From Duganella sp. SG902 (lineage in GTDB: Bacteria; Pseudomonadota; Gammaproteobacteria; Burkholderiales; Burkholderiaceae_D), in assembly GCF_013376005.1 (NCBI RefSeq), contig NZ_JABMJK010000004.1:186001-250000 (forward strand): a DNA stretch of 64,000 bases. Reading direction: 5' to 3'. The notes beneath the pieces were generated by a model that saw only the letters and a list, made by a program, of their open reading frames with translations, made no database searches and had not been told where the DNA came from. A program made the position numbers and the translations under genes. Positions within the stretch are counted from its first letter, which is position 1. Every line of letters starts with the position of its first letter. This document shows, piece by piece, positions 52,654-64,000 of this stretch.

Positions 52654-53970
52654 ATGAACGAATCACGACCGCAATCGATGGCGTCCTTCTGGATGCCGTT
52701 CACGAATAACCGCGACTTCAAGCAACATCCACGCCTGCTGGTTTCGGCCGAGGGCATGTACTACAAGGATGTCGACGGCCGCAGCATCCTCGACGGCACC
52801 GCCGGCCTGTGGTGCGTGCCGTGCGGCCACGCGCAGCCGAAGATCGTCGCCGCCGTGCGCGAGATGGTCGGCCAGCTCGACTTCGCGCCGACCTTCCAGA
52901 TGGGACACCCGGCCGCTTTCGATCTGGCGGAAAAGCTGATGGAGTACACCAACCATCGCTACGGCCATGTGTTCTACACCAATTCCGGTTCGGAAGCGGT
53001 GGACACCGCGCTGAAGATCGCGCTGGCATATCACAAGGCGCGCGGTGAAGCCAGCCGCACGCGCTTCATCGGCCGCGAGCGCGGTTATCACGGCGTCGGC
53101 TTCGGGGGCATTTCGGTCGGCGGCATCGCCGGCAACCGCAAGCCGTATGGCGTGATGCTGCCGGGCGTGGATCACCTGCCGCATACGCACAACCTGGAGA
53201 AGAACGCCTACACGCGGGGCGAGCCCGAACACGGCGCCAACCTGGCCGATGAGCTGGAACGCATCGTCGCGCTGCACGACGCGTCGACCATCGCGGCGGT
53301 GATCGTCGAGCCGGTGGCGGGGTCCACCGGCGTGCTGATTCCGCCCAAGGGTTATCTCAAGCGCCTGCGCGAGCTGTGCACCAAGCACGGCATCCTGCTG
53401 ATCTTCGACGAGGTGATCACGGGCTTCGGCCGTCTGACCACGCCGTTCGCCGGCGACTACTTCGACGTCGAGCCGGACATGATGACCACCGCCAAAGGCC
53501 TCACCAACGGCACCATTCCGATGGGCGCGGTGTTCAGCAAAAAACATATCCATGATGCCTTCATGGACGCGCCGGCCGGCATCGAGCTATTCCACGGCTA
53601 TACCTACTCGGGCCATCCGGTGGCTTGCGCGGCATCGCTGGCGACGCTGGAGGTGTTCAAGGAACAGAACATCCTGGAACACGCGGCCAGCATGGCCGAG
53701 TACTGGGCCGACGCCGTGCACTCGCTGAAAGGCCTGCCGCACGTGATCGACATCCGCACCATCGGCCTGATCGCCGGCATCGAGCTGGCGCCGATCGCTG
53801 GCAAGCCGGGTGCGCGCGCGTTCGCCGCGTTCAAGCAGGCCTTCGCCGACGGCATCCTGATCCGCGTCACCGGCGACATCATCGCCTTGTCGCCACCGCT
53901 GGTGCTGGAGAAAAAACACATCGATGAATTGTTTGGAAAGTTGAGGGAAGTACTTAAAAACCTGGACTAA
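52654..53970 (+). CDS. Beta-alanine:pyruvate aminotransferase
   Basis: A 438-aa class III, PLP-dependent omega-aminotransferase that moves the amino group of beta-alanine to pyruvate, giving malonate semialdehyde and L-alanine. Motifs are FYTNSGSEAVDTALKIAL, GYHGVGFGGISVGG, LIFDEVITGFGRL and the PLP lysine in TTAKGLTNGTIPMG. AAGGAG lies six bases before ATG 52654; ATG 52648 is also in frame but too close. It leads a long rightward operon with ald, mmsA, preTA, permease, dihydropyrimidinase and ureidopropionase genes. Confidence 0.92.
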   Translation: MNESRPQSMASFWMPFTNNRDFKQHPRLLVSAEGMYYKDVDGRSILDGTAGLWCVPCGHAQPKIVAAVREMVGQLDFAPTFQMGHPAAFDLAEKLMEYTNHRYGHVFYTNSGSEAVDTALKIALAYHKARGEASRTRFIGRERGYHGVGFGGISVGGIAGNRKPYGVMLPGVDHLPHTHNLEKNAYTRGEPEHGANLADELERIVALHDASTIAAVIVEPVAGSTGVLIPPKGYLKRLRELCTKHGILLIFDEVITGFGRLTTPFAGDYFDVEPDMMTTAKGLTNGTIPMGAVFSKKHIHDAFMDAPAGIELFHGYTYSGHPVACAASLATLEVFKEQNILEHAASMAEYWADAVHSLKGLPHVIDIRTIGLIAGIELAPIAGKPGARAFAAFKQAFADGILIRVTGDIIALSPPLVLEKKHIDELFGKLREVLKNLD

Positions 53971-53973
53971 CCC

Positions 53974-54045
53974 CGTCGTCCCGGCGAAAGCCGGGACCCA
54001 TGCTGACGATGCTCAGCATGGGCTCCCGCCTGCGCTGGAGTGACG
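53974..54045. repeat. REP-like composite palindrome between aminotransferase gene and ald
   Basis: CGTCGTCCCGGCGAAAGCCGG and a facing partner ending in GGAGTGACG, with inner arms GGACCCATGCTGA / TCAGCATGGGCTCC. The right side is more diverged than in other copies. It sits inside the pyrimidine operon. Confidence 0.78.
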
Positions 54046-54063
54046 ATCGCTAAGGAGAAAACC

Positions 54064-55179
54064 ATGCTGGTCGGCGTCCCAAAAGAGATTAAGAACCAGG
54101 AGTCCCGTGTTGGCCTTACCCCGGCCAGCGTCAAGGAACTCGTTTTGCGTGGTCATCAAGTGCTGGTACAAAAAAACGCCGGCGCGGCCATCGGCCTCAC
54201 GGATGCGATGTACGAAGCATCCGGCGCCAGCATCGTGGAAGCGGCGAGCGAAATCTTCGCCCGCGCCGAAATGATCGTGAAAGTAAAGGAACCGCAGCCG
54301 CAGGAGTGCGCGATGCTGCGCAAGGATCAGATCCTGTACACCTATCTGCACCTGGCGCCGGACCCTGAGCAGACCAAGGCGCTGGTGGCATCCGGCGCGG
54401 TCTGCATCGCGTATGAAACCATCACCGGTCCTAACGGCGGCTTGCCGCTGCTGGCGCCGATGAGCGAGGTGGCGGGGCGCATGTCGATCCAGGCCGGCGC
54501 CGCGCATCTGGAGAAATCCAAGGGTGGCATGGGTTTGCTTCTGGGCGGCGTGCCGGGCGTGGCACCGGGGCACATCGCCATCATCGGCGCCGGCGTGGTC
54601 GGCACCAACGCCTTGCAGATGGCGGTCGGCATTGGCGCGCGCGTGACGATTTTGGACAAGAACATCGACCGTCTGCGCCAGCTGGACCTCGTGTACGGCA
54701 ACCGCATCGCCACCATGTATTCCAACGCGCATTCGATCGAGGAAGCGGTGCTGGATGCGGACCTGGTGATCGGCGGCGTGCTGGTGCCCGGCGCGGCGGC
54801 GCCCAAGCTGGTCACCAAGGCCATGATCTCGCGCATGAAGCAGGGCGCGGTGGTGGTGGATGTGGCGATCGATCAGGGCGGCTGTTTTGAAACCTCGCAC
54901 GCCACCACGCATGAGCAGCCGACGTACGTGGTGGACGGCGTTGTGCACTACTGCGTGGCCAACATGCCGGGCGCGGTGGCGCGCACCTCGACCTTCGCGT
55001 TGAACAACGCGACCATCGGCCACGCTGTCGCGCTGGCCGACAAGGGCTGGCAGAAAGCGCTGAAGGCCAACCCGCATTTGAAGAACGGTTTGAATGTCTG
55101 CCAGGGCCACGTCACCTATGAAGCGGTGGCGCACGGTCTTGGCTATACCTATGTAGACGCGGACAGCCTGCTTGGCTAA
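54064..55179 (+). CDS. ald: L-alanine dehydrogenase
   Basis: A 371-aa NAD-dependent alanine dehydrogenase converting L-alanine to pyruvate and ammonia. Substrate-site motifs [17 protein letters not shown] and TYLHLAPD (catalytic His) are present, with the Rossmann motif [20 protein letters not shown] and [22 protein letters not shown] precedes ATG 54064. Between beta-alanine aminotransferase and mmsA, it most likely regenerates pyruvate from the alanine made by the transaminase. Confidence 0.96.
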   Translation: MLVGVPKEIKNQESRVGLTPASVKELVLRGHQVLVQKNAGAAIGLTDAMYEASGASIVEAASEIFARAEMIVKVKEPQPQECAMLRKDQILYTYLHLAPDPEQTKALVASGAVCIAYETITGPNGGLPLLAPMSEVAGRMSIQAGAAHLEKSKGGMGLLLGGVPGVAPGHIAIIGAGVVGTNALQMAVGIGARVTILDKNIDRLRQLDLVYGNRIATMYSNAHSIEEAVLDADLVIGGVLVPGAAAPKLVTKAMISRMKQGAVVVDVAIDQGGCFETSHATTHEQPTYVVDGVVHYCVANMPGAVARTSTFALNNATIGHAVALADKGWQKALKANPHLKNGLNVCQGHVTYEAVAHGLGYTYVDADSLLG

Positions 55180-55201
55180 GCCGCACATTTGAAAGAGCAT
55201 C

Positions 55202-56695
55202 ATGGATACCATCACCCATTTCATCAACGGCGTTACCGTCGATACGCAAAGCGGCCGCCATGCAGACGTGTTCAATCCCGCATTGGGCGAACCGGTAGCC
55301 AGAGTGGCTTTGGGCACGGCGGAGGAAGTCGACGCCGCTGTGCGCGCGGCCGAGAAAGCCTTCCCGTCGTGGTCCGCCACGCCGCCGCTGACGCGCGCGC
55401 GCGTGCTGTTCAAGTACCTGCAACTGTGCCAGCAGCACACCGACGAATTCGCGGCCATGATCACGCGTGAGCATGGCAAGACCTTCGCCGATGCGCAGGG
55501 CGAGGTGGCGCGCGGTATCGAGATGGTGGAGTTCGCGGTCGGCATACCGCAAATGCTGAAAGGCGAATTCACCGATCAGATCTCGCGCGGCATCGATGCG
55601 TGGTCGATGCGGCAGGCGCTGGGCGTGGTGGCCGGCATCACGCCGTTCAACTTCCCGGTGATGGTGCCAATGTGGATGTTCCCGGTCGCACTCGCATGCG
55701 GCAATACCTTTGTGTTGAAGCCTTCCGAGCGAGATCCGTCGCCGTCGCTGCTGCATGCACGCCTTCTGAAAGAAGCCGGCCTGCCGGACGGCGTGTTCAA
55801 CGTGGTGCAGGGCGATAAGGTGACGGTCGATGCGCTGCTCGATCATCCGGTCGTGCAGGCGGTGAGCTTTGTCGGTTCGACGCCGATTGCGGAGTATATC
55901 TACTCGCGCGGTTGCGCGGCGGGCAAACGCGTGCAGGCACTGGGCGGCGCCAAGAATCACATGGTGGTGATGCCGGATGCGGATATGGAGATGACTGTCG
56001 ATGCCTTGATGGGCGCGGCCTTCGGTTCCGCCGGCGAGCGCTGCATGGCGATCTCCGTGGTGGTCGCGGTGGGCGATGCGGGCGACAAGATTGTCGATGC
56101 ACTGGCAAAGCGCACCGCCGCACTGAAAGTGCGCGACGGCATGGCGGCCGATGCCGAAATGGGGCCTGTGGTCACCAGCGCGGCCAAGCAGCGCATAGAG
56201 CGCTTGATTGGCGAGGGTGTGGAGCAGGGCGCGAAGCTGGTGGTCGATGGCCGCAATCACAAGGTGGTGGGACGCGAGAACGGCTTCTTCATCGGCGGCA
56301 CATTGTTCGATCACGTCACGCCGGATATGACGATCTACAAGGAAGAGATTTTCGGCCCGGTGTTGTGCATGCTGCGCGCGCCGGACGTGGGCAGCGCGGT
56401 GGAGCTGATCAACCGCAACGAGTATGGCAACGGCGTGGCGATCTACACCCGCGATGGCGGGGTGGCGCGCGAGTTCGTGCGGCAGATTCAGGTCGGCATG
56501 GTGGGCGTGAACGTGCCGTTGCCGGTGCCGATGGCGTTCAACAGTTTCGGTGGTTGGAAGCGCAGCCTGTTTGGGGATCATCACGCTTACGGTCCGGAAG
56601 GTGTGCGCTTCTACACGCGCCATAAAGCGGTGATGCAGCGCTGGCCAAACACCGCCAGTGCTGGCGCAGAATTTGCATTCCCACAGATGAAGTAA
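55202..56695 (+). CDS. mmsA: Methylmalonate/malonate-semialdehyde dehydrogenase (CoA-acylating)
   Basis: A 497-aa enzyme oxidising malonate semialdehyde to acetyl-CoA, and methylmalonate semialdehyde (from thymine) to propionyl-CoA. Catalytic Cys281 lies in [26 protein letters not shown] and [12 protein letters not shown] form the NAD site, and the usual ALDH glutamate is replaced by the QALGGAKNH motif typical of MmsA. It starts 22 bp after ald. It completes the beta-amino acid branch of pyrimidine breakdown. Confidence 0.95.
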   Translation: MDTITHFINGVTVDTQSGRHADVFNPALGEPVARVALGTAEEVDAAVRAAEKAFPSWSATPPLTRARVLFKYLQLCQQHTDEFAAMITREHGKTFADAQGEVARGIEMVEFAVGIPQMLKGEFTDQISRGIDAWSMRQALGVVAGITPFNFPVMVPMWMFPVALACGNTFVLKPSERDPSPSLLHARLLKEAGLPDGVFNVVQGDKVTVDALLDHPVVQAVSFVGSTPIAEYIYSRGCAAGKRVQALGGAKNHMVVMPDADMEMTVDALMGAAFGSAGERCMAISVVVAVGDAGDKIVDALAKRTAALKVRDGMAADAEMGPVVTSAAKQRIERLIGEGVEQGAKLVVDGRNHKVVGRENGFFIGGTLFDHVTPDMTIYKEEIFGPVLCMLRAPDVGSAVELINRNEYGNGVAIYTRDGGVAREFVRQIQVGMVGVNVPLPVPMAFNSFGGWKRSLFGDHHAYGPEGVRFYTRHKAVMQRWPNTASAGAEFAFPQMK

Positions 56696-56706
56696 GAGCA
56701 GCCGCA

Positions 56707-56773
56707 CGTCATTCCGGCGAAAGCCGGAATCCATGCTGAGTATGTATGGATTCCGGCCTTCGCCGGAATGACG
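56707..56773. repeat. REP-like composite palindrome between mmsA and preT
   Basis: CGTCATTCCGGCGAAAGCCGG faces a partner ending GCCGGAATGACG, with inner arms GGAATCCAT / ATGGATTCC, making a nearly perfect 67-bp palindrome. It is the most regular copy in the window and lies inside the pyrimidine operon. Confidence 0.87.
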
Positions 56774-56801
56774 ATCTTCTCAGCAAACGCCAGGAACTAT
56801 C

Positions 56802-58169
56802 ATGATCGAATCACTCAGCCACATGCCAAAGTCGAAGGAATCCAACGACTCGCTGGCGAAACACTTCACCGACCTCGCGCCCGCGTTGAGCGCGCGGCAG
56901 GCCGCCATCGAAAGCGCGCGCTGCCTGTATTGCTACGACGCGCCCTGCACGCGCATCTGCCCATCGGAGATCGATGTGGCCAGCTTTATCCGCAACATCC
57001 ACGATGAGAACATCAACGGCGCGGCCGCCGGCATCCTCACACAGAACATCCTCGGCGGCAGCTGCTCGCGCGTCTGTCCGACCGAGATCCTGTGCGAGGA
57101 CGCCTGCGTGCGCAACCACGACGCCGAAGGTCAGCCGGTGAAAATCGGCCTGCTGCAGCGCTACGCCATTGACAACATGAAGTTCGAGCAGCACCCGTTC
57201 AAGCGCGGCCCATCGACCGCCAAGAAGATCGCCGTGGTTGGCGCCGGCCCTGCGGGCCTGTCCTGCGCGCACCGCCTGGCCATGCTGGGCAACGAGGTGG
57301 TGATCTACGAGTCGAAGGAAAAGTCCGGAGGCCTGAATGAATACGGTATCGCCAAGTACAAACTGACCGATAACTTCGCGCAGAAGGAAGTCGAATTCCT
57401 GCTGCAAATCGGCGGCATCACTATCAAGCATGGACAAACGCTGGGTGTGAACGTGCAGCTGAAAGACCTGCACGCCAACTACGACGCGGTATTCCTTGGC
57501 CTTGGCCTCGGCGCCAGCAAGCAACTTGGCCTGACCGGCGAGGACGCCCCGGGCCTGCTGGCCGCTGTCGACTACATCGCCGCGCTGCGCCAGTCGGATG
57601 ACCTGAGCCAGCTGCCGGTGCCGTCGCGCGCCATCGTCATCGGCGCTGGCAACACCGCCATCGACATGGCGGTGCAGATCCAGCGCCTCGGCGCGGAGGA
57701 GGTGACGCTGGTCTATCGCCGCAGCTTTGAATCCATGAGCGCGACCGAACACGAACAGCACATCGCAAAAGAGAATCAGGTCCGCATGCGTACCTGGGCG
57801 CAGCCGCAGCAAGTGCTGCTGGACGAGGCGGGCCGTGTACGCGGCATGCGTTTCGAGAAAACGGCGGTGGTGAACGGCCGCCTGGCCGGCACCGGCGAAA
57901 CCTTCGAGATCGCGGCGGACGCCATCTTCAAGGCCATCGGCCAGAGCATGGACGAAACGAGCATCAGTGATCCGCTGGCGAAAACGCTGAAACGCGACGG
58001 CGACAAAATCCACGTCGACGATCAGTTCCGCACCGTCCTGCCGCGCATCTACGCCGGCGGCGACTGTGTGGCGCCCGGACAGGATCTGACCGTGCAAGCG
58101 GTCCAACATGGCAAGCTGGCGGCGCACGCCATCCATGCCGATATCAACGGTCTGAAGGAGGCTGCATAA
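56802..58169 (+). CDS. preT: NAD-dependent dihydropyrimidine dehydrogenase, PreT subunit
   Basis: A 455-aa flavoprotein that passes electrons from NAD(P)H to PreA for reduction of uracil and thymine. The N-terminal cysteine-rich iron-sulfur region has ARCLYCYDAPCTRICP and GSCSRVCPTEILCEDAC. The FAD site is VVGAGPAGLSCAHRL, the NAD site VIGAGNTAIDMA, and YAGGDCVAPG closes the FAD fold. Its stop overlaps the preA start by one base, so the two subunits are coupled. Confidence 0.95.
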   Translation: MIESLSHMPKSKESNDSLAKHFTDLAPALSARQAAIESARCLYCYDAPCTRICPSEIDVASFIRNIHDENINGAAAGILTQNILGGSCSRVCPTEILCEDACVRNHDAEGQPVKIGLLQRYAIDNMKFEQHPFKRGPSTAKKIAVVGAGPAGLSCAHRLAMLGNEVVIYESKEKSGGLNEYGIAKYKLTDNFAQKEVEFLLQIGGITIKHGQTLGVNVQLKDLHANYDAVFLGLGLGASKQLGLTGEDAPGLLAAVDYIAALRQSDDLSQLPVPSRAIVIGAGNTAIDMAVQIQRLGAEEVTLVYRRSFESMSATEHEQHIAKENQVRMRTWAQPQQVLLDEAGRVRGMRFEKTAVVNGRLAGTGETFEIAADAIFKAIGQSMDETSISDPLAKTLKRDGDKIHVDDQFRTVLPRIYAGGDCVAPGQDLTVQAVQHGKLAAHAIHADINGLKEAA

Positions 58170-59464
58170 TGGCTGACCTGAGCATAGAATTCTGCGGCAT
58201 CAAGTCCATCAATCCGTTCTGGCTGGCCTCCGCGCCGCCGACGGACAAGGCCTACAACGTGGTGCGCGCATTTGAAGCGGGGTGGGGCGGCGTGGTGTGG
58301 AAGACGCTGGGCGAGGATCCGGCCGCCGTCAACGTGTCGTCGCGTTACTCGGCGCACTACGGCAAGAACCGTGAAGTCCTCGGCTTCAACAACATCGAGC
58401 TGATTACCGACCGTTCGCTGGCGATCAACCTGCAGGAGATCACGCAGGTGAAGAAGGATTGGCCTGACCGTGTGATCATCGTCTCGCTGATGCTGCCTTG
58501 CGAGGAGCGGCTGTGGGCCGACATCCTGCCGCTGGTGGAAGCCACCGGCGCGGACGGCATCGAACTGAATTTCGGCTGCCCGCACGGCATGCCGGAACGC
58601 GGCATGGGCGCGGCGGTGGGGCAGGTGCCGGAGTACGTGGAGATGGTCACGCGCTGGTGCAAGCAGAACACCAGGCTGCCGGTGATCGTCAAGCTGACGC
58701 CCAACATCACCGACGTGCGCGCCCCGGCGCGCGCGGCCAAGGCGGGCGGCGCGGACGCGGTCTCGCTCATCAACACCATCAACTCGATCACGCATCTGGA
58801 TCTTGACCAGATGGTGGCCTTCCCGATTGTTGGCGGCGCCAGCACGCACGGCGGCTACTGCGGTTCGGCGGTGAAGCCGATCGCACTCAACATGGTGGCC
58901 GAGATCGCGCGCGATCCGCAGACCGCCGGCCTGCCGATCTCCGGTATCGGCGGCATCGGCAACTGGCGCGACGCGGCGGAGTTCATGGCGCTGGGCTCGG
59001 GCTGCGTGCAGGTCTGCACCGCCGCCATGCTGCACGGCTTCCGCATCGTCGAAGAGATGAAGGACGGCTTGTCGCGCTGGATGGATCAGAAGGGCTATCA
59101 GTGCATCAGCGATTTTCAGGGCAAGGCGGTGCCGAACACCACCGACTGGAAATACCTCGACATGAACTACAAGGTGATCGCGCAGATCAACCAGGACGAC
59201 TGCATCAAGTGCGGCCGCTGCTACGTCGCGTGCGAAGACACTTCGCACCAGTCGATCAACCAGTTGATCGACGCGGCCACCGGCGCGCGCACCTATGAAG
59301 TCAACAAGGAGGAATGCGTTGGGTGTAATCTGTGCGAGATCACCTGTCCGGTGCAGGGCTGCATCACCATGGTGCCGCAGGATACCGGCAAGCCCTATAT
59401 GAACTGGACGCAGGACCCGCGCAATCCGCGCGCGGAAAACGTCAAGGTGGCGGAGACGGCTTAG
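58169..59464 (+). CDS. preA: NAD-dependent dihydropyrimidine dehydrogenase, PreA subunit
   Basis: A 431-aa catalytic subunit with an FMN-binding dihydroorotate-dehydrogenase-like barrel (VVWKTLGEDPAAVN, IVKLTPNITDVR, GIGGIGNWRDAAEFM) and two C-terminal 4Fe-4S motifs, CIKCGRCYVACE and CVGCNLCEITCP. It reduces uracil and thymine to their dihydro forms. The active-site loop reads CPHGMPERGMGAAVGQ. Ribosome site AAGGAG is inside the preT end. Followed 49 bp later by the permease gene. Confidence 0.95.
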   Translation: MADLSIEFCGIKSINPFWLASAPPTDKAYNVVRAFEAGWGGVVWKTLGEDPAAVNVSSRYSAHYGKNREVLGFNNIELITDRSLAINLQEITQVKKDWPDRVIIVSLMLPCEERLWADILPLVEATGADGIELNFGCPHGMPERGMGAAVGQVPEYVEMVTRWCKQNTRLPVIVKLTPNITDVRAPARAAKAGGADAVSLINTINSITHLDLDQMVAFPIVGGASTHGGYCGSAVKPIALNMVAEIARDPQTAGLPISGIGGIGNWRDAAEFMALGSGCVQVCTAAMLHGFRIVEEMKDGLSRWMDQKGYQCISDFQGKAVPNTTDWKYLDMNYKVIAQINQDDCIKCGRCYVACEDTSHQSINQLIDAATGARTYEVNKEECVGCNLCEITCPVQGCITMVPQDTGKPYMNWTQDPRNPRAENVKVAETA

Positions 59465-59513
59465 GTACGAAACTTGCAACGATAAAGGCATACAAACCTT
59501 TTTGGAGAACGCC

Positions 59514-62403
<2,890 letters not shown>

Positions 62404-62413
62404 GGAGCTTTAC

Positions 62414-63640
62414 ATGAAAATTAATGGTGACCGCCTGTGGGCATCGCTGATGGAACTGGCGAAAATCGGCGCGACGGAAAAGGGCGGGGTCAAGCGCCTG
62501 GCGCTGACCGATCTCGATAAGCAGGGCCGCGACCTGGTTGTCGGCTGGGGCAGGGAAGCCGGGATGTCGATCACCATCGACCAGATCGGCAACGTCTTCA
62601 TGCGGCGCGACGGCACGAACAACGCGCTGCCGCCGGTGATGACCGGCAGCCATATCGACACCCAGCCGACCGGCGGCAAGTTCGACGGCAACTACGGCGT
62701 GCTGGCCGGCCTTGAGGTGGTGCGCACGCTGAACGATCTCAAAATCAAGACCGAAGCGCCGATCGAAGTCGCCTTCTGGACCAATGAGGAAGGTTCGCGC
62801 TTCGTGCCGGTGATGATGGGTTCCGGCGTATTCTGCGGCGCGTTCTCGCTGGAGACGGCCTACGCGGCGAAGGACGTGGAAGGCAAATCGGTCGGCGAAG
62901 AGCTGGAGCGTATCGGCTACAAAGGCACGCAGGTGCCGGGCGACCATCCCATCGGCGCCTACTTTGAGACGCACATCGAACAAGGCCCGGTGCTGGAAGA
63001 CGCCGACAAGGTGATCGGCGTGGTGCCCGCCGTGATGGGCCTTTCCTGGTACGACTGCGTGGTCACCGGCATGGAAGCCCACGCCGGACCGACGCCGATG
63101 CATCTGCGTAAAGACGCGCTTCAGGTATCCACCCGCATCATGCAGGAGGTGGTGGCGATCGCCAACCGCTATCCACCATATGGCCGCGGCACGGTGGGCA
63201 TGGTGCAGGTGTTCCCGAACAGCCGCAACGTGATTCCGGGCGAGGTCAAATTCAGCATCGACCTGCGCAACGTGAACGATGAGCTGCTCAACACCATGCA
63301 CGAGGAGATGCTGGCCTTCATCGACAAGACGCGCGGCGAAACCGGCTTGAAGATCTCGATCGAGCGTGTGTCCTACTATCCGCCATGCCCGTTCCATCCG
63401 GAGTGCGTGGAGGCGGTGCGCAGCGCCACCGCCAAACTCGGATATTCGACCATGGACGTGGTCTCCGGCGCCGGCCACGACGCCATCTACGCGGCGTGGC
63501 TGGCGCCGGCCGGCATGATCTTCGTGCCGTGCAAGGATGGCATCAGCCACAATGAAATCGAGGACGCCAAGGCCGAACACCTGGAGGCTGGCTGCAACGT
63601 CCTGCTGCACGCCATGCTGGAGCGCGCAAAGGTGGTTTGA
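62414..63640 (+). CDS. Zn-dependent N-carbamoyl-beta-alanine amidohydrolase (ureidopropionase-like)
   Basis: A 408-aa M20-family amidohydrolase/carbamoylase. The bimetal centre motifs are TGSHIDTQPTGGKFDGNYG, NEEGSRF and CKDGISHNEIE; IEQGPVLED and FPNSRNVIPG are family typical. It would release beta-alanine or beta-aminoisobutyrate with ammonia and carbon dioxide, feeding the aminotransferase at the operon start. AAGGAG precedes ATG 62414. Allantoate amidohydrolase is the main alternative within the family. Confidence 0.92.
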   Translation: MKINGDRLWASLMELAKIGATEKGGVKRLALTDLDKQGRDLVVGWGREAGMSITIDQIGNVFMRRDGTNNALPPVMTGSHIDTQPTGGKFDGNYGVLAGLEVVRTLNDLKIKTEAPIEVAFWTNEEGSRFVPVMMGSGVFCGAFSLETAYAAKDVEGKSVGEELERIGYKGTQVPGDHPIGAYFETHIEQGPVLEDADKVIGVVPAVMGLSWYDCVVTGMEAHAGPTPMHLRKDALQVSTRIMQEVVAIANRYPPYGRGTVGMVQVFPNSRNVIPGEVKFSIDLRNVNDELLNTMHEEMLAFIDKTRGETGLKISIERVSYYPPCPFHPECVEAVRSATAKLGYSTMDVVSGAGHDAIYAAWLAPAGMIFVPCKDGISHNEIEDAKAEHLEAGCNVLLHAMLERAKVV

Positions 63641-63699
63641 CCGCGGCGAAGCTGTGGCGCATACTGGTTGCTCCCGACCAGTTCGCCATAGCTTTCACT

Positions 63700-64000
63700 A
63701 TGCAAGCACCTCAAAACAGCCAGGTCCACGCCCTGCAGGCGGCGGCGCTGACCGCCACGCTGGAGAGCATTTCGGACGCGGTCCTGATGCTGGGGCATGA
63801 CTGGGAAATCCGCTACATGAACGGCAACGCCGAACGCCTGACCAAGGTGCAGCGTGCCGACGTGCTGGGACGCTGCCTGTGGGACGTTTTTCCCGAGGCG
63901 ATCGGCGGCCCTTATTACCAGGCCTACCACAAGGCGGTGGAGACGAATACGCCGGTGACGTTCGAGGAGCACTACGCGCCCTTGGACCTGTGGACCGAGA
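63700..64000 (+). CDS. PAS-domain protein, probably sensor kinase (3' partial)
   Basis: One hundred residues are visible before the window ends. They form a PAS domain: LESISDAVLMLGHDWEIRYM, NAERLTKVQRADVLGRCLWD and VFPEAIGGPYYQAYHKA are typical of PAS_4-type sensors, usually joined to a histidine kinase, GGDEF or HTH output. No ribosome site is evident; ATG 63700 is taken because homology begins soon after. The output domain is outside the window. Confidence 0.8.
   Translation, partial: MQAPQNSQVHALQAAALTATLESISDAVLMLGHDWEIRYMNGNAERLTKVQRADVLGRCLWDVFPEAIGGPYYQAYHKAVETNTPVTFEEHYAPLDLWTE

Noticed and set aside
63487..63972. Minus-strand frame at the window end
   Set aside because: It overlaps a carbamoylase 3' end and a clear PAS domain on the plus strand and has no family features.

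Overview
The window is about 63% G+C chromosomal DNA, densely coded with short overlaps and few gaps. A PEP-CTERM protein, LytS/LytTR signalling, very long Oar-like TonB-dependent receptors and scattered palindromes of the GTCATTCCGG type suggest a betaproteobacterium of the Oxalobacteraceae (Massilia/Duganella/Janthinobacterium type). That placement is inference from gene content. No rRNA, tRNA, CRISPR array, integrase, transposase or phage gene was found.

The dominant theme is uptake and breakdown of nucleic-acid components. Positions 1-8463 carry purine catabolism: a PuuE-type allantoinase (cut by the window edge), xanthine dehydrogenase XdhA/XdhB with its maturation factor XdhC, guanine deaminase and a secreted adenosine-deaminase-like enzyme. 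Positions 9051-16521 carry a nutrient-scavenging block: a 1145-residue TonB-dependent receptor, a 5'-nucleotidase lipoprotein, a secreted phospholipase-D-type enzyme and an S1/P1 nuclease. It is preceded by three TGTCA-like repeats phased at 11 bp, a candidate PhoB site. Positions 16531-19223 hold an orphan solute-binding protein, a DeoR regulator with three 10-bp operator-like repeats, a NudK-type Nudix hydrolase and a small cytochrome c. Positions 19220-23885 encode a BMP-type nucleoside ABC transporter.

Positions 24310-28991 hold a second TonB-dependent receptor, the DUF969/DUF979 membrane pair and pyroglutamyl peptidase, perhaps a peptide-use module. A repeat-built Ig-like surface protein (28988-32800) and a LysR regulator follow. 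Then come pseudouridine catabolism (psuG and a psuK-like kinase with a helix-turn-helix) and, divergently, purine nucleoside phosphorylase. The deoxynucleoside operon 37100-44758 encodes DeoB, DeoC, a two-domain aldehyde dehydrogenase, DeoA, Cdd and a two-domain deaminase-like protein.

Positions 44710-51076 are less unified: a VOC protein, a lipoprotein with a beta-propeller, a LytS/LytTR two-component system with a small membrane protein, a PEP-CTERM protein and a TetR/RutR-like regulator. From 51064 to 63640 a MocR-type regulator (in tandem with the RutR-like one) diverges from an apparently complete reductive pyrimidine pathway. PreTA reduces uracil/thymine, a dihydropyrimidinase and a beta-ureidopropionase-like amidohydrolase release the beta-amino acid, beta-alanine:pyruvate aminotransferase and MmsA take it to acetyl-CoA or propionyl-CoA, Ald regenerates pyruvate, and an NCS1 permease imports the base. 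A PAS-domain protein begins at 63700 and runs off the window.
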